Shown here piece after piece: positions 50,228 to 60,435 of a stretch of DNA of 64,000 bases (positions are counted from its first letter, which is position 1; each line of letters starts with the position of its first letter). The notes under the pieces are model-generated. The model did no database searches and was not told where the DNA came from. It saw only the letters and a list, made by a program, of their open reading frames with translations. The translations under genes were made by a program, and so were the position numbers. Source of the DNA: JASHPR01 sp963778075 (GTDB lineage: Bacteria; Actinomycetota; Actinomycetes; Streptosporangiales; Streptosporangiaceae); assembly GCA_963778075.1 (NCBI GenBank), contig CAVZTJ010000016.1, positions 434,001-498,000 of the forward strand. The letters are read 5' to 3'.

Positions 50228-52287
50228 GAGACCTGGCTCCCGGCCGGCTTCTGCTCGGTCGCCGCGTAGCCAATGGCCCTGACGTCGGCGGCGAACGCTC
50301 CGGCGCCGTTGAGGATCACCGGGTTGATCTCAATCTCCGCGAGTTCCTTCGCTGCGCGGAACATGTCAGCCAGGTGAAGGCAGAAACGGACCAGCTCGTC
50401 GGCCAGACGACCCGGCTCTGACGTTACCGACCGAAGGCATTGTGAAATCCGAGTTTGGCAGAACGTCTGGCGGATCATCCGCGCATCAAATGGCGCGCAG
50501 GTCAGCGCGGCGTCGGCGATCTGCTCGGCGGCTGACCCGCCCCATCCGATCGTGAGGACGTCCCCGAAGACCGACCTCCGCACGTCTACCAGGATCTCGA
50601 GTCCGGAATCAATCTGCTCCTCGACCAGGAACGGGCCGCCGTGAACGTCACGGAGCCGCTCTACGACCGGGATAACGTCCGCGGCCGACGGAATGCCGAG
50701 AACTACTCCACCGGCCGCGGCCTTATGATTCGCTCCGGCGGCGACCTTGACCACCAATGGCGGCCGCAGCCCGGAGAACGGCTCGGCACTCCCCCGGTCC
50801 GCATCGATGACGGCGAATGCGGGTCCGGGTGCTCCCCATCTTTCGAGCAGTCTCCGGCCGGCCAGGTACCCCAGCAACTCGCGGCTCGTGTCGCGCGGAG
50901 CGCTGACGTCTATGGGCAGGTCAAGCGTTGCGGAAACCTGCCGGGACGAGCGGGCCACGGACCGGTACGCGCCAAGCGCTCGCCGGGCATCGGGTATGCA
51001 CGCGATGCCGGCGGAGCCAAGCTGAGCCGTCGTTGCGCCCGTTGCCCCGGGCCAGACGGTGAGGAGCAGATGCCGAGAGACCGGCTTCAGCCGGAGCAAC
51101 TGGGCCGCCACCTCGGACTCGTAGGTAGCGCCCGTGTGGCAGAACAGCAGCGCCCCGGGCGCCGGTGACGCGGGCGCGGACTCGGCCGCATCGGCCAGTG
51201 TCCGGAGGGTATTGACCGATCCGCCAGCGGTCGACGTGTCGAGCGGATTGCACTGCTCAGGAGAGTGGGCCGGGAACGCCAGTGATGCCAGGGTCTGGCC
51301 AGGAGGGACCAGCGAGAGCCCTTCCGCTTCGGCCAGGTCAGCCGCGAGCGCCCCCAGTGCGCCAGAGCTCGTCACGACCTGAACCTGCGCGCTGACGTGC
51401 CGCTCGGTGCGGGCGGCGATGACAGCGGTGTCGACGACTTGCTGGATCGAGTCGCACGTTATGACCCCATCGGCGTGAAGGGCGGACTGCGCGGCATCCC
51501 AGTCGTCGACTATCGCGCCCGTGTGCGCCAGCGCCACCTCGCGGGCGACGGCGCTCCGGCCCACCCGGAGCGCGATGACCTTGACACCGGCCTGATAGGC
51601 CGTACGGGCCAGGCGCCGGAATCTTTCCGGTTGCCGCACCTTTTCGATAAAGAGCACGACGACCTTCGAAGCGCCGATAGCCAGGAGCTCTTCCAGGCAA
51701 TCCTCCATGCCGAGATCGATTTCCTCGCCCGTGGTGAACACGTGGCCAAATTTAAGACCGGCGTCTTCGCCCATGGCTATGAGTGCGGATGCGAAGCCGC
51801 CGCTCTGCGTGATGGCAGCCACTCGTGCCGAACCCGAGAGCGGGCTTGGCAGCGTGCCTCCCGCGTAGATCCGAACCTGATTCTCGTTGTCGACGAAACC
51901 CACGCAATTAGGGCCGATAAAGCGAACCCCACGCTGCCTCGCCCGCTCAATAGCGGCACGCCCCTCTTCGGAAACTGATGCGGCAATGACCACAGCCGTC
52001 CGGACGTCATGCTCCGCGCAATCGTCGATGGCGGGAGCCAGGCTGGATCCCGGAACGGCGAGCACTGCTGTGTCAACTTTTCCGGACACATCACTGAGCG
52101 CACGAACCGTCGGGTGACCATCGATCGGGCCGGGCTTGAGGCTTATCAGGACCACGTCGTCAAGGCTGGAACTCAGCACGGCGCGGGTCAGGCGAGCGTT
52201 GAATGACCACGGGTCCTTGCTCCCGTCCGAGGCGCCGAACACTGCCACCCGGCGCACACCAAACACGCGCGCGGCCATGTCTGTCAT
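50224..52287 (-). CDS. NDP-forming acyl-CoA synthetase (ACD/AcsA-like, fused subunits)
   Basis: A 687-residue cytoplasmic ligase. Domain order: CoA-binding Rossmann domain (RRVAVFGASDGSKDPWSFNA), succinyl-CoA-ligase-like domains with GPNCVGFVDNENQVRIY and ITQSGGFASAL, the phospho-His in ALAHTGAIVDDWD, then an ATP-grasp domain (LVVKVAAGANHKAAAGGVVL, EIEINPVILNG). The enzymes link acid activation to ADP or ATP. ATG 52287 overlaps the dehydrogenase stop. It likely activates the substrate acid of this catabolic cluster. Confidence 0.9.
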   Translation of the reverse strand: MTDMAARVFGVRRVAVFGASDGSKDPWSFNARLTRAVLSSSLDDVVLISLKPGPIDGHPTVRALSDVSGKVDTAVLAVPGSSLAPAIDDCAEHDVRTAVVIAASVSEEGRAAIERARQRGVRFIGPNCVGFVDNENQVRIYAGGTLPSPLSGSARVAAITQSGGFASALIAMGEDAGLKFGHVFTTGEEIDLGMEDCLEELLAIGASKVVVLFIEKVRQPERFRRLARTAYQAGVKVIALRVGRSAVAREVALAHTGAIVDDWDAAQSALHADGVITCDSIQQVVDTAVIAARTERHVSAQVQVVTSSGALGALAADLAEAEGLSLVPPGQTLASLAFPAHSPEQCNPLDTSTAGGSVNTLRTLADAAESAPASPAPGALLFCHTGATYESEVAAQLLRLKPVSRHLLLTVWPGATGATTAQLGSAGIACIPDARRALGAYRSVARSSRQVSATLDLPIDVSAPRDTSRELLGYLAGRRLLERWGAPGPAFAVIDADRGSAEPFSGLRPPLVVKVAAGANHKAAAGGVVLGIPSAADVIPVVERLRDVHGGPFLVEEQIDSGLEILVDVRRSVFGDVLTIGWGGSAAEQIADAALTCAPFDARMIRQTFCQTRISQCLRSVTSEPGRLADELVRFCLHLADMFRAAKELAEIEINPVILNGAGAFAADVRAIGYAATEQKPAGSQVS

Positions 52288-53360
52288 AGCGTGATACCTG
52301 CCTCATGAATATGGCGCGCCATCAGCTGCTCTCGGTGCCAGCGAGCGTCGCCGAAGGACGACGCCAGCCGCCGTATCCGCCGGATATACCGGTGGACCGG
52401 AGACTCCCAGGTGAAGCCCATTCCGCCGTGAACTTGCAGTGATAGCTCCCCCACCCGCACCGCCGCCGTATCCGCGTACGACTTGGCCACGCTCACGTTG
52501 TCGACGCCGCCTTTGGGCGCTTCTGCGTCAAGGCCGGCCGCCCACACCGCGACCCGCAGCGATTCCACCAGCACGTGCATGTCGGCGCAGTGATGTTGCA
52601 CAGCCTGGAACGAACCGATCGGAACGCCGAACTGGTGACGGCCGCGGGCGTGCTCCACCGCCAGGTCGCGCAGTGCCGAGGCGCAGCCGAGCATCTCGGC
52701 CGCTGCGGCCGCTGCGGCCCAGCGAGCGGCGCGATGGATTCCGGCAGCGGGCAGCTCGGCCGCGTCAGCCACCGGCACGTCGTGGAAAACCGCGACCGCA
52801 ACGGGGCATCCCTCATCGATGCTCTGCGCGGGCTGCACGACGATGTCCGCGGAACGGGGCACCGCCAGCAGCCGGAACGCGGAACTCGTGGTGTCAACGG
52901 CGACGGCCAGGTAACCATGGTGTGCGCGGGTCGCCTGCACCGAGTGGGCACTGCCGGACAGCCGCCAGCCATCGCCAGCGCGGCTGACGGAAAGCGGGCT
53001 GCGCCCGCGCAGTCCGTCGGCCACCGCGTCGAAGCCCGCGAGCGGCCAGACTTCTGCTCCGGAGGTGACGGAGTCGAGGAGCGACTGCGCCGGTTCCCAT
53101 GCCGCGAGCGCGACGGGCACGCCACACGCGAGTTCGGAATACGGCATGGGCAGGAGCGCGTATCCGGCCGCTTCGGCCGCAAGCATCGCACCGACGCCCG
53201 ACGGCAGATCCAGCGCGGGCCGCAGCCACCCTTGCCCGGCCACGTTACGGACCTCGCCGAGCCAGTCGGCGCCCGCGGCGAGCCGCGCGGAGACCTCGGC
53301 AAAGTAGGCGCGCGCGGTCTCGGCGATGGCCTCCTCTTCCTCCGACAAGGAGAAGCTCAT
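52284..53360 (-). CDS. Acyl-CoA dehydrogenase, small/divergent subunit
   Basis: A 358-residue ACAD-fold protein with weak N-terminal domain and a good C-terminal one (RHQFGVPIGSFQAVQHHCAD, LQVHGGMGFTWESPVHRYIR). The consensus catalytic Glu region is not obvious. In actinobacteria such proteins pair with a larger ACAD to form an alpha2beta2 enzyme for steroid- or terpenoid-like CoA esters; the partner is the next gene upstream (53357-54555), which it overlaps by ATGA. Confidence 0.88.
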   Translation of the reverse strand: MSFSLSEEEEAIAETARAYFAEVSARLAAGADWLGEVRNVAGQGWLRPALDLPSGVGAMLAAEAAGYALLPMPYSELACGVPVALAAWEPAQSLLDSVTSGAEVWPLAGFDAVADGLRGRSPLSVSRAGDGWRLSGSAHSVQATRAHHGYLAVAVDTTSSAFRLLAVPRSADIVVQPAQSIDEGCPVAVAVFHDVPVADAAELPAAGIHRAARWAAAAAAAEMLGCASALRDLAVEHARGRHQFGVPIGSFQAVQHHCADMHVLVESLRVAVWAAGLDAEAPKGGVDNVSVAKSYADTAAVRVGELSLQVHGGMGFTWESPVHRYIRRIRRLASSFGDARWHREQLMARHIHEAGITL

Positions 53361-54555
53361 CGCCGCCCTCCTCGCGGCAGGCCGAGTGTGCGCTCGGCAA
53401 CGATCGACCGCTGAATCTCCGATGTGCCGCCCGCGATGCTCCTGGACAGCGAGCTGAGGTAGCGGGACATGGGCTCGTCGTCGTTCGATGCGGCCGCGCC
53501 GCCGGAGTCGTTCACCCGAGAACCCAGGATCTCCAGGGCCAAGTCCTGGTGCCGCCTCCACATCTCGGTCCAGAACAGCTTCACGGCCGAGCCGGAGCTC
53601 CCGACCGCGCCCCGTTCAAGCGCAGCGCACTCCCGGTATGCGAGCAGCCGGTAGATCTCAGCCTCGGACAGAGAAGCCGCCAGGCGCTGGCGGAAATCTG
53701 CCTGCAGCAGCACCGGCCGCCCGTCAACTTCGATCTCGGCGGATCGCGCGATGAGTTCCTCGAGCTGCAGGCGGAGCCGGACGTGCCTGCCGAAATGGGT
53801 GATGCCTCTCTCGAAGGACAGGATCGTGCGCGCAACCGCCCACCCGGCGCCCACGCCGCCCAGGACGTCGTCTTCCGGCACGAACGCGCCGTCGAAGAAC
53901 ACCTCGTTGAATTCGTCGTTGCCATCTGCCTGGCGCAGCGGCCGTATCTCCACGCCGTCCTGCGCGAGGGCGACGAGCATCATGCTCAGCCCGGCATGCC
54001 CCCGCTCCCCCATGCCATCCGTCCGCACCAGCGCGAAGCAGTAGTCCGAGTACTGAGCGCGGCTGGTCCAGAGTTTCTGGCCGGATACCCGCCAGCCGCC
54101 GTCCGCCGGCTCAGCGCGGGTCCGGACGCCAGCGAGGTCTGAGCCCGCCTCTGGTTCGGAGAACCCCTGGCACCAGATGTGGGTACCGTCGAGCATCCCC
54201 GGCAGGAATCGCCGGCACTGATCCTCGGTGCCATGGACCTGCAGCGCCGGCCCAACCATCGTCTTCGCCAGTTTGTTCAGGGATTCTGGGACGTTGCAGC
54301 GGGTCGCCTCCTCGAGGAAGATCATCTCGTGCACCACCGGGCCGCCGCGGCCGCCGTACTCGACCGGCCACGAGATTCCGTTCAGGCCGGCCCCAGGAGC
54401 TTGCGCTCCCATGACCGCCCAAAATGGAGCAGCCGTTCCTCCATGCAGGCCGTTCGCACGGAACTCGGATTCCACCCAGCCGGCAGGTTCTCCCGCAGCC
54501 ACGACCGGACGCCGTCCCGGAACCGCCGGTCCTCGGCAGACTCGTCAATATCCAT
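53357..54555 (-). pseudogene. Acyl-CoA dehydrogenase, large subunit, one frameshift
   Basis: FAD enzyme of about 395 residues. The start, ATG 54555, opens DIDESAEDRRFRDGVRSWLR. One-base shift near 54385, between WERKLLGPA and NGISWPVEYGGRGGP. Then WCQGFSEPEAGSDLAGVRT and GQKLWTSRAQYSDYCFALVR (substrate/FAD region) and the C-terminal AGGTSEIQRSIVAERTLGLP. All ACAD motifs are present; only the shift mars it. It introduces a 2,3-double bond in an acyl-CoA, with the small subunit encoded next. Confidence 0.85.
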
Positions 54556-54560
54556 CGGCG

Positions 54561-55319
54561 TCAGCGCGCTTCTGAGCGCGGCGCGTGCCTGTCCACCGCG
54601 AGCCCGGCGTCACGCAGCTGCGCCGTGAATTCCTGCTCGACCTCGTAACCGCTGATGGGGCCCGCGCGCTCGCTCAGGTCAAGGGACCGCTTCATCAGCA
54701 TCACGACCTCCCGGCCGTTGCGCGCAATGTCGCCGGCCAGGCGCACCGCGGCATCGACACATCCAGCGGGGGTGCCGTCCACGATCTCGTCGATCAGGCC
54801 CCAGCACAGGGCGGTGTGCGCGTCGACCGGTTCACCGGTGAGCATCATCCGGCGCACGCGGCCCTCGCTCAGCAGCCGCCGGGCGTGCGTCGCGCCGCCC
54901 GCGCGGCCCACCTTGATTTCCGGAAAGGAGAATGTTGCTCCCGCAGCGGCCACGCGCAGATCGCACTGGGTGATGAGCCCGACGCCACCGCCGACGCATG
55001 GGCCGGTGATCGCGGCCACGACCGGAACGTCCACTTCCGCCAGCGCGTGCAGAAACTCCCGCCAGTTCGCGGGCCGGGCGCTGCGGGAAGCCTCGTCGAG
55101 CACTTCCTTCAGATCGGCGCCCGCCGAGAACACCCGGCTGGAGCTCCCTATGACGACTGCCGACGGCGCGGCGGCGCGTACTTCACCGACTGCCGCGCGG
55201 AGCGCCGAGATCATCGCGACGTCGATCGCGTTCACCGGCGGCCGGTCGAGCGTGATCACGGCGACCGGATCGCGGAAATCGACCGTGACGCGGCGCTGCG
55301 AGGCAGCTGCGTCGGTCAC
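54561..55319 (-). CDS. Enoyl-CoA hydratase/isomerase family protein
   Basis: A 252-residue crotonase-fold enzyme: VITLDRPPVNAID, the oxyanion-hole segment FSAGADLKEVL and ITGPCVGGGVGL, followed by FSFPEIKVGRAGGATHARRL. The usual Glu of the second catalytic position is in FPEIK. GTG 55319 overlaps the cyclase stop (GTGA). It hydrates or isomerises the dehydrogenase product. Confidence 0.9.
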   Translation of the reverse strand: MTDAAASQRRVTVDFRDPVAVITLDRPPVNAIDVAMISALRAAVGEVRAAAPSAVVIGSSSRVFSAGADLKEVLDEASRSARPANWREFLHALAEVDVPVVAAITGPCVGGGVGLITQCDLRVAAAGATFSFPEIKVGRAGGATHARRLLSEGRVRRMMLTGEPVDAHTALCWGLIDEIVDGTPAGCVDAAVRLAGDIARNGREVVMLMKRSLDLSERAGPISGYEVEQEFTAQLRDAGLAVDRHAPRSEAR

Positions 55320-56200
55320 AACACCGCCACCGCATTGGCCGGAGAGCCGAATGCATAAGGAAGATTCAGCGGCACGCTGGCCAGAAGAAAGTCGTATCGT
55401 TCCGGCGAGCGCAGCAACCCCGCGAGCTCTTCGAGCGCCCATAGCTCGCCCAGCGGTATGCCCAGGTCGCGCAGTGCCGTGATGTGGACCCTGAAGTCTG
55501 CCGGAGAAGACTCCACGGCCATGTTGTCGGAGATCAGCACGGACACTTTCGCGTCGGCCCACAGCGGCATCGTGCTGAAGTCGATTCCGCCTGCGCGCTG
55601 CGGCAGCTTCTCGTCCGTATGGCTATAGCGCCTGCCGAATCCCGTATAGATGAACACCGCGTCGCCCGGCCGGAGTTCAGCGGCCTGCCGCTTCAGGCAG
55701 GCCTCGACGACCGCCCGGTCAACTCGATCGTCTTCGGCAAGGAATCCGTCGTCCGGGCGCAGCACGGCCACGGTGTCCAGCAGGACGCCGCGCGTAACGA
55801 CGCCCGGGCCGAGCGCGGACAGGCCGAGGTGCTGCGGCATCCCGTGGCCCGCTGTTTCGTCGAGGCCGAGGCCGCCAAGGAAGATCCCGTCAACGCCAGG
55901 CTCGATCGCCCCGCAATGGGCAAACGTGTCCCACTGGCTCGAGCCCTGGGTCGCGACCTCGATTATGTCGTCGTTGAGGACCACATATCGGCCATCGGGA
56001 ATCTGCCGGATCACGTTGTGCAGGCGCAGGTGGCGGCGCAATCGCGGACGGGTGGTTGGCGTCGGCCCATCCAGGCGGCTGTTGAGCGACACCACCTGTC
56101 CGGTGCGTGCCGATCCCAGAGCAGCGAGAACGGTGGCTTCCGTCAGGTGCCGGAGCGCGCTGGGCACAGCTTCCGATGCCGGCGATTCTCTGCTGGCCAA
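55316..56200 (-). CDS. Cyclase family protein (kynurenine formamidase-like metal hydrolase)
   Basis: A 294-residue protein of the PF04199 cyclase family. The metal motif is WDTFAHCGAIEPG (family HxGTHxDxPxH is altered), followed by VLLDTVAVL, the GDAVFIYTGFGRRY loop and VSVLISDNMAVE. Members open amide or lactone rings. TTG 56200 is used behind a strong GAGGAGGG. It heads the leftward operon cyclase, hydratase, two dehydrogenases, acyl-CoA ligase, thioesterase, so ring opening before CoA activation is a sensible guess. Confidence 0.88.
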   Translation of the reverse strand: MASRESPASEAVPSALRHLTEATVLAALGSARTGQVVSLNSRLDGPTPTTRPRLRRHLRLHNVIRQIPDGRYVVLNDDIIEVATQGSSQWDTFAHCGAIEPGVDGIFLGGLGLDETAGHGMPQHLGLSALGPGVVTRGVLLDTVAVLRPDDGFLAEDDRVDRAVVEACLKRQAAELRPGDAVFIYTGFGRRYSHTDEKLPQRAGGIDFSTMPLWADAKVSVLISDNMAVESSPADFRVHITALRDLGIPLGELWALEELAGLLRSPERYDFLLASVPLNLPYAFGSPANAVAVL

Positions 56201-56258
56201 TTGCCCTCCTCGCGCGCCGATCGCGCTGACCTCCGCGCGCCTCTCGCGCTAACCTTGC

Positions 56259-56280
56259 ACTTAGAGTAATAAGGATACTA
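56259..56280. promoter_or_regulatory. Regulator box 1, with promoter of the 56.3 kb dehydrogenase
   Basis: ACTTAGAGTA, seven variable bases included, then ATACTA; the core is TAGAGTA-N7-TACTATA, an imperfect dyad. Box 2 at 58418-58439 matches 18 of 22 positions. TTGCAC (56255-56260) and CTATAT (56278-56283) at 17 bases give a promoter overlapping the box. Confidence 0.65.
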
Positions 56281-56345
56281 TATAGCTGACTTACCGTCCA
56301 CGGCCGACCCGACTTGGGATCGCTGGGCTGATGAGAGGAACCTGC

Positions 56346-57574
56346 ATGTCACTGCGACTTCCTGAGCCCACGCTGGAGATCGTGGAAGGGCTCCGGGCCT
56401 TCGTGGCAGCAGAAGTCATCCCCCGTCACGAACGTCATGCCGAACTCTTCGGCGACCCGCATCGGCTGTACGACGAGTCGGGACGCTATTGCGGGCAGGT
56501 GCGTGACCTTCGCGCGGAAGTCCGCACGGCGTCCGCGGCAGCCGGGTACTACACGCTCTTTGCCCCGGAGTCCCTCGGCGGCGGCGGGCAGGGCCCGGTA
56601 ACGATGTATGCGGTCTGGCAGGACCTGTTCCACCGCAATGGCATGCAGTACTGGCTCGCGTATGACTCGGTCGCCCACTGGGTTTCGGGCCCCAGCGTGA
56701 CGCTCGGCCTGCTGACCGAGCAGGCCCGCTCCGAGATCCTCGACGGCATCATGTCCGGCGAGCGGACTCTGTGCTTCGCCATGTCCGAGCCCGACGCCGG
56801 ATCGGATGTCTGGCGTATGCGCACACACGCCGAGCGCACCGATACCGGATGGCGCATCAACGGCACGAAACAGTGGATTACCAACGGCCCTTATGCCGAC
56901 TACGCGCTGGTCTTCGCCGTCACCGATCCGGACGCAGCCAAGACAAGGAAGTCAGGCATCTCCGCCTTCCTCGTGCCGACGCGCGCCGACGGATTCCGGA
57001 TGGACAGCGTCATCAAGATGTTCGGGCATCCCGGCGGAAACGAGGCCATCCTGAGCCTCACCGACGTCGAGGTCGCCGATAACCAGCTGGTCGGCGAGCT
57101 GCACCGGGGACTGACGGTGGGCCTGGCCGGCATTGGGCAGGGCCGCTTGTACAACGCCGCCAAGGCGGTGGGCCTGGCCAGGTGGGGTCTCGAGCGAGCC
57201 CTGAACTACGCCAAGGACCGGGTGACGTTCGGCAAGCGGCTCATTGATCATCAAGCCGTGGCGTTCCAGCTTGCCGAGGCCGCGATGGAGATCCTGCCGG
57301 CGCACCTGCTGGGGCTTCACGCCGCCGAGCAACTGGAGCAGGGCAGGCCGCGCTGATGGAAACGGCCATGGCCAAGGCGACGTCGGTGGAGATGAGTGCC
57401 CGCGTGCTGGAGAAGGCGATCCAGGTCCTCGGCGGTATCGGCTTCACCAACGAACTGGGCCTGACGCAGGCGTGGCAGGAAGAGCGGATCGTTCACGTGG
57501 CCGACGGATCGGCGGAGATGCAGCGTCGGATCATCGCCGGACGCCTGGAGGCCGGTGAAGTCGACCACCTGTGA
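56346..57574 (+). pseudogene. Acyl-CoA dehydrogenase, split by a frameshift at 57356
   Basis: An ACAD of about 408 residues. The first frame has VRTASAAAGYYTLFAPESLG, CFAMSEPDAGSDVWRMRTHA, GTKQWITNGPYADYALVF and RVTFGKRLIDHQAVAFQLAE. It ends at TGA 57356-57358, where a second frame starts (TGATG) and carries the rest: QVLGGIGFTNELGLTQAWQE and ERIVHVADGSAEMQRRIIAG. A one-base indel is the simplest explanation; translation coupling of two pieces is conceivable. ATG 56346 has GAGAGGA. It is divergent from the cyclase operon. Confidence 0.85.
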
Positions 57575-57579
57575 CCGGC

Positions 57580-58364
57580 TCAGTTCTCCAGCAGGTCCAG
57601 CACGGTCTCGGCATCGGCCGCCTCGAGCAGGTATGCCGCGATGTCGGACAGGTGCCTGCGCCAGAAGGCTTCGGCGCGGACAGAGTCGCCATCCTCGATC
57701 AGCTTGAGGAGGCGCTGGTGTCTCTCTCGGCAAGATCGGTGGCCTCGTCGACCTGCAGACCCCGGGTCTTGGTATTGGCGCGCGCCCGGGCGGCTTTATC
57801 GACTATCTCGTAGAGAAGATTGCAGAGCAGCCGAAGGGTATTGCTGCCGGAAAGCGTGATGACGAGATCATGGAACTCGGCCTGAGCCCGGGAGCGGCTC
57901 TCGGCGTCTGGGGCCGCCGCGTCGCGCTCCAGGCATTCGCGCAGAGCGGCCAGGTCGGATGCTGTCCTGCGGCTCGCAAGCAGGCCAACGCAGATGGGCT
58001 CTACTAGCATGCGGGTCTCGTACACATCGGAAAGCTTGGTGTTCTGGTACTCCAGAATCAGCCCGACATAACGGGACGCCACGTCTGTCGAGGGTGCGTG
58101 TACTTGCGCTCCGCCGCGCGCGCCTCGGCGAATGGTTATCAGAGACTCGGCCTCCAGGACGCGAAGGCCCTCTCGCAGCGCCCCTCTCGAGACATTCAGC
58201 TCTTCGATGAGCTTGGCTTCTGGCGGAAGTGAGTCCCCTTCGCTTATCTCGCCGCTAATGATGCGTCGGCGAATGGACCGGGCCACCACCTCGCCGGTCT
58301 TCGGGACGCGAATAGACTCCAGCCTGACCCGCGAACCACCGCCGGGCTGATCTCTGTCCGCCAT
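57580..58364 (-). pseudogene. GntR-family regulator, FadR/FCD subgroup, one frameshift
   Basis: The winged helix RSIRRRIISGEISEGDSLPP, EELNVSRGALREGLRVLEAE is followed by an all-helical FCD effector domain (YETRMLVEPICVGLLASR, AEFHDLVITLSGSNTLRLLC). The frame is lost near 57728 at VDEATDLAER and continues in another frame as HQRLLKLIEDGDSVRAEAFW with RRHLSDIAAYLLEAAD, ending at TGA 57580. The His residues of both frames are the metal ligands of FCD domains. It sits in the middle of the acyl-CoA cluster; the matching boxes upstream of it and of the 56.3 kb dehydrogenase suggest autoregulation. Confidence 0.88.
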
Positions 58365-58417
58365 CGCAGATCACGCCCTCATCGACAGCAAACTCACCGG
58401 CATCACGGCAGATTACC

Positions 58418-58439
58418 TAGTATTAATAGTACTCTAAGT
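58418..58439. promoter_or_regulatory. Regulator box 2, upstream of the FadR-type gene
   Basis: Read on the minus strand this is ACTTAGAGTAC-TATTA-ATACTA, matching box 1 (56259-56280) at 18 of 22 positions with the same spacing TAGAGTA-N7-TACTA. It lies 54 bases upstream of the regulator start in an AT-rich island. Confidence 0.65.
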
Positions 58440-58538
58440 TCACTATAACACGCCGCCTCGGCGCTGACGTGCGCAGACGTGGGGACGGCAGCCGACGCCT
58501 GGCGCCAGGCGGCGGTCTGGCCAGCCCCTGAGGTGAGG

Positions 58539-59271
58539 TCAGGCGTATCCCAGGTCGTGCCTGTCGCGGTGGTCCTGCAGGGCGAAATGCAGCACGGGGT
58601 AGCCGCGGGTGAAGGAGTGGGTTCCGATCATCGCGCCGGCCGCCACGGCCTCGGCTATCTCCGCGCAGTGGCGCCGGCTTCCTTGCACCTGCGGCCCCAT
58701 TGCGCAACGGCATCCACGTCGCTGATCGGCGGCGACGCGTTGAGGCCGACGAAAATCAGGGCCCGGGTCTTGTCGTCGAGAGCACGGGCGCGCTCTGGCA
58801 TGGACACGTAACTAAGCAGCCCGGGAACGATGTCCGGCAGGACGCCGATCGCGAAGTCGAGCCATTCCGGCACGACACCGTAGTAGTCCGCGAAGGCGCG
58901 GCGGAGGCTCTCGTGGTATCGGCCGGGGCAGCGTCGCCGTCCAGCTGAAACTCCTGCAGGGCCGCCCGGAGACAGCGGGCAAACGGCTGGTACGTCGTGG
59001 CGGCGGCGATGCCGAGGACCTCGCTGATCTCCTCAACGGTCGCACCATGGTTGAGCGCCTCGCGCATGTTGAGCTCCGCGCCGTCGGGGTAAAGGTGGGC
59101 CGTCTGCAGATCCACGGCCACGTAGATGAGCGCACGGGTGCGTGGTGCGAGCGCCGACCCGCCTTTGCCGGTGGCGCGAGAGCTCATGACGTCGAACCTG
59201 GCCCGATCGTAGGCCCGCATCAGCTCCATCCACCGCCGTGACAGCTTCTCCCCGGAGTCGTGGCCCGCCAC
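58539..59271 (-). pseudogene. Carboxymuconolactone decarboxylase-type protein, two frameshifts
   Basis: About 245 residues with two CMD (AhpD-fold) domains when rebuilt. Domain 1: APRTRALIYVAVDLQTAHLY, GAELNMREALNHGATVEEIS, EVLGIAAATTY. Domain 2: VPEWLDFAIGVLPDIVPG, DDKTRALIFVGLNASPPISD, EEIAEAVAAGAMIGTHSF-like end. Frames change near 58925 and 58672. No CxxC is present, so it is not an AhpD peroxidase. GTG 59271 follows GGAGGG. Function unknown, probably an enzyme of the degradation pathway. Confidence 0.78.
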
Positions 59272-59279
59272 GGTCCCTC

Positions 59280-60398
59280 CTAAAGGCCGATGCGAGTGGC
59301 GAGGTGCTCCCGGTGGTAGCTGGCGTCGCCGAGAAACAGCTCGCTCGCCTTCGCCCGCTTGAAGTACAGGTGCGCGTCGTGCTCCCAGGTGAAGCCGATC
59401 CCGCCGTGGATCTGGATGTTCGCCGCGGCGACGTGCGAAGTGACGTCCGACGCGTAGGCCTTGGCCAGCGCGGCCGCGACCGCCAGCTCGGCCGAGTCCT
59501 CCGCGACGGCAGCCGCCGGCGTAGAACACCGCCGCGCGCAGCGACTCGATCTCTAGCAGCAGGTCGGCGCAGCGGTGTTTGATCGCCTGGAACGAGCCGA
59601 TCGGCCGGCCGAACTGATAGCGCAGCTTGGCGTAGTCGACCGCCATCTCCAGCGCGCGCTCGGCGACGCCGAGCTGCTTCGATGGCCAGCGCGATGGACG
59701 CGACGTCGAGCGACGCGGCTGAGACCGCGGCCCGTCGCAAGCGGAGCCGAGCAACGTGGCCGGGACGGCGGCGAAGTCGAGCCGGACGAGTTTCCGCGTC
59801 TCGTCCAGCGTCGGCAGCACCGTCCTGGCCAGCCCGCTCGCATCGGCCGGCGAACGCGAACAGGCTCAGCCCGTCGCTGGAGCGCGCGACCACGAGGATG
59901 AGATGCGCCGTGTGGCCGTCGAGAGAACAAAGCTCTTCCGCCCGTCCAGCCGCCAGCCGTCTACGGAACTCGTCGCGGCCAGCCGGATCGCATCCGGTTC
60001 CCAGGAGCCGTCCTCCTCGGTGAACGCGAGCGTGGCGATGGTCTCGCCCGACGCGATGCCCGGCAGGTATCTCTTCCGCGCGTCCTCGTCGGGCTGGCCA
60101 GCAGCGCCGTCGCCGCGAGCACCGCGCTGGCGAGGCACGGGCCGCCGTACAGTGCGGCGCCGAGTTCCTCCAGGACGATCGCCTGCTCGGCGAAGCTGAA
60201 GACGGCGCCGCCGTACTCCTCCGGAATCGCGATGCCCTGCAGGCCAAGCTACTCGCCGGCCTGGCGCCATACACCGGCATCCGCGCCATCGGCGGTTTCC
60301 ATCAGCTCACGCACGGACGCGATGGGCGCCCGGTCAGCCAGGAACCGGCGGACCGAGGCGCGCAGTTCCTCCTGCTCGGCGGTGACTCCGAGAATCAT
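59280..60398 (-). pseudogene. Acyl-CoA dehydrogenase, small/divergent subunit, several frameshifts
   Basis: An ACAD of about 370 residues can be rebuilt: ILGVTAEQEELRASVRRFLA at the start (ATG 60398), LGLQGIAIPEEYGGAVFSFA, ASGETIATLAFTEEDGSWEP, VDGWRLDGRKSFVLS, ERALEMAVDYAKLRYQFGRP, IGSFQAIKHRCADLLLEIES, and the ending REHLATRIGL at TAG 59280. Frame changes lie near 60250, 60090, 59900, 59840, 59690 and 59515. It is directly followed by the CMD gene and preceded by a large-type dehydrogenase, repeating the pair arrangement of 52.3-54.6 kb. Confidence 0.8.
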
Positions 60399-60435
60399 CT
60401 TCCGGCTCCGTTCGTTCCCTCAGCTCGTCCGCTCG

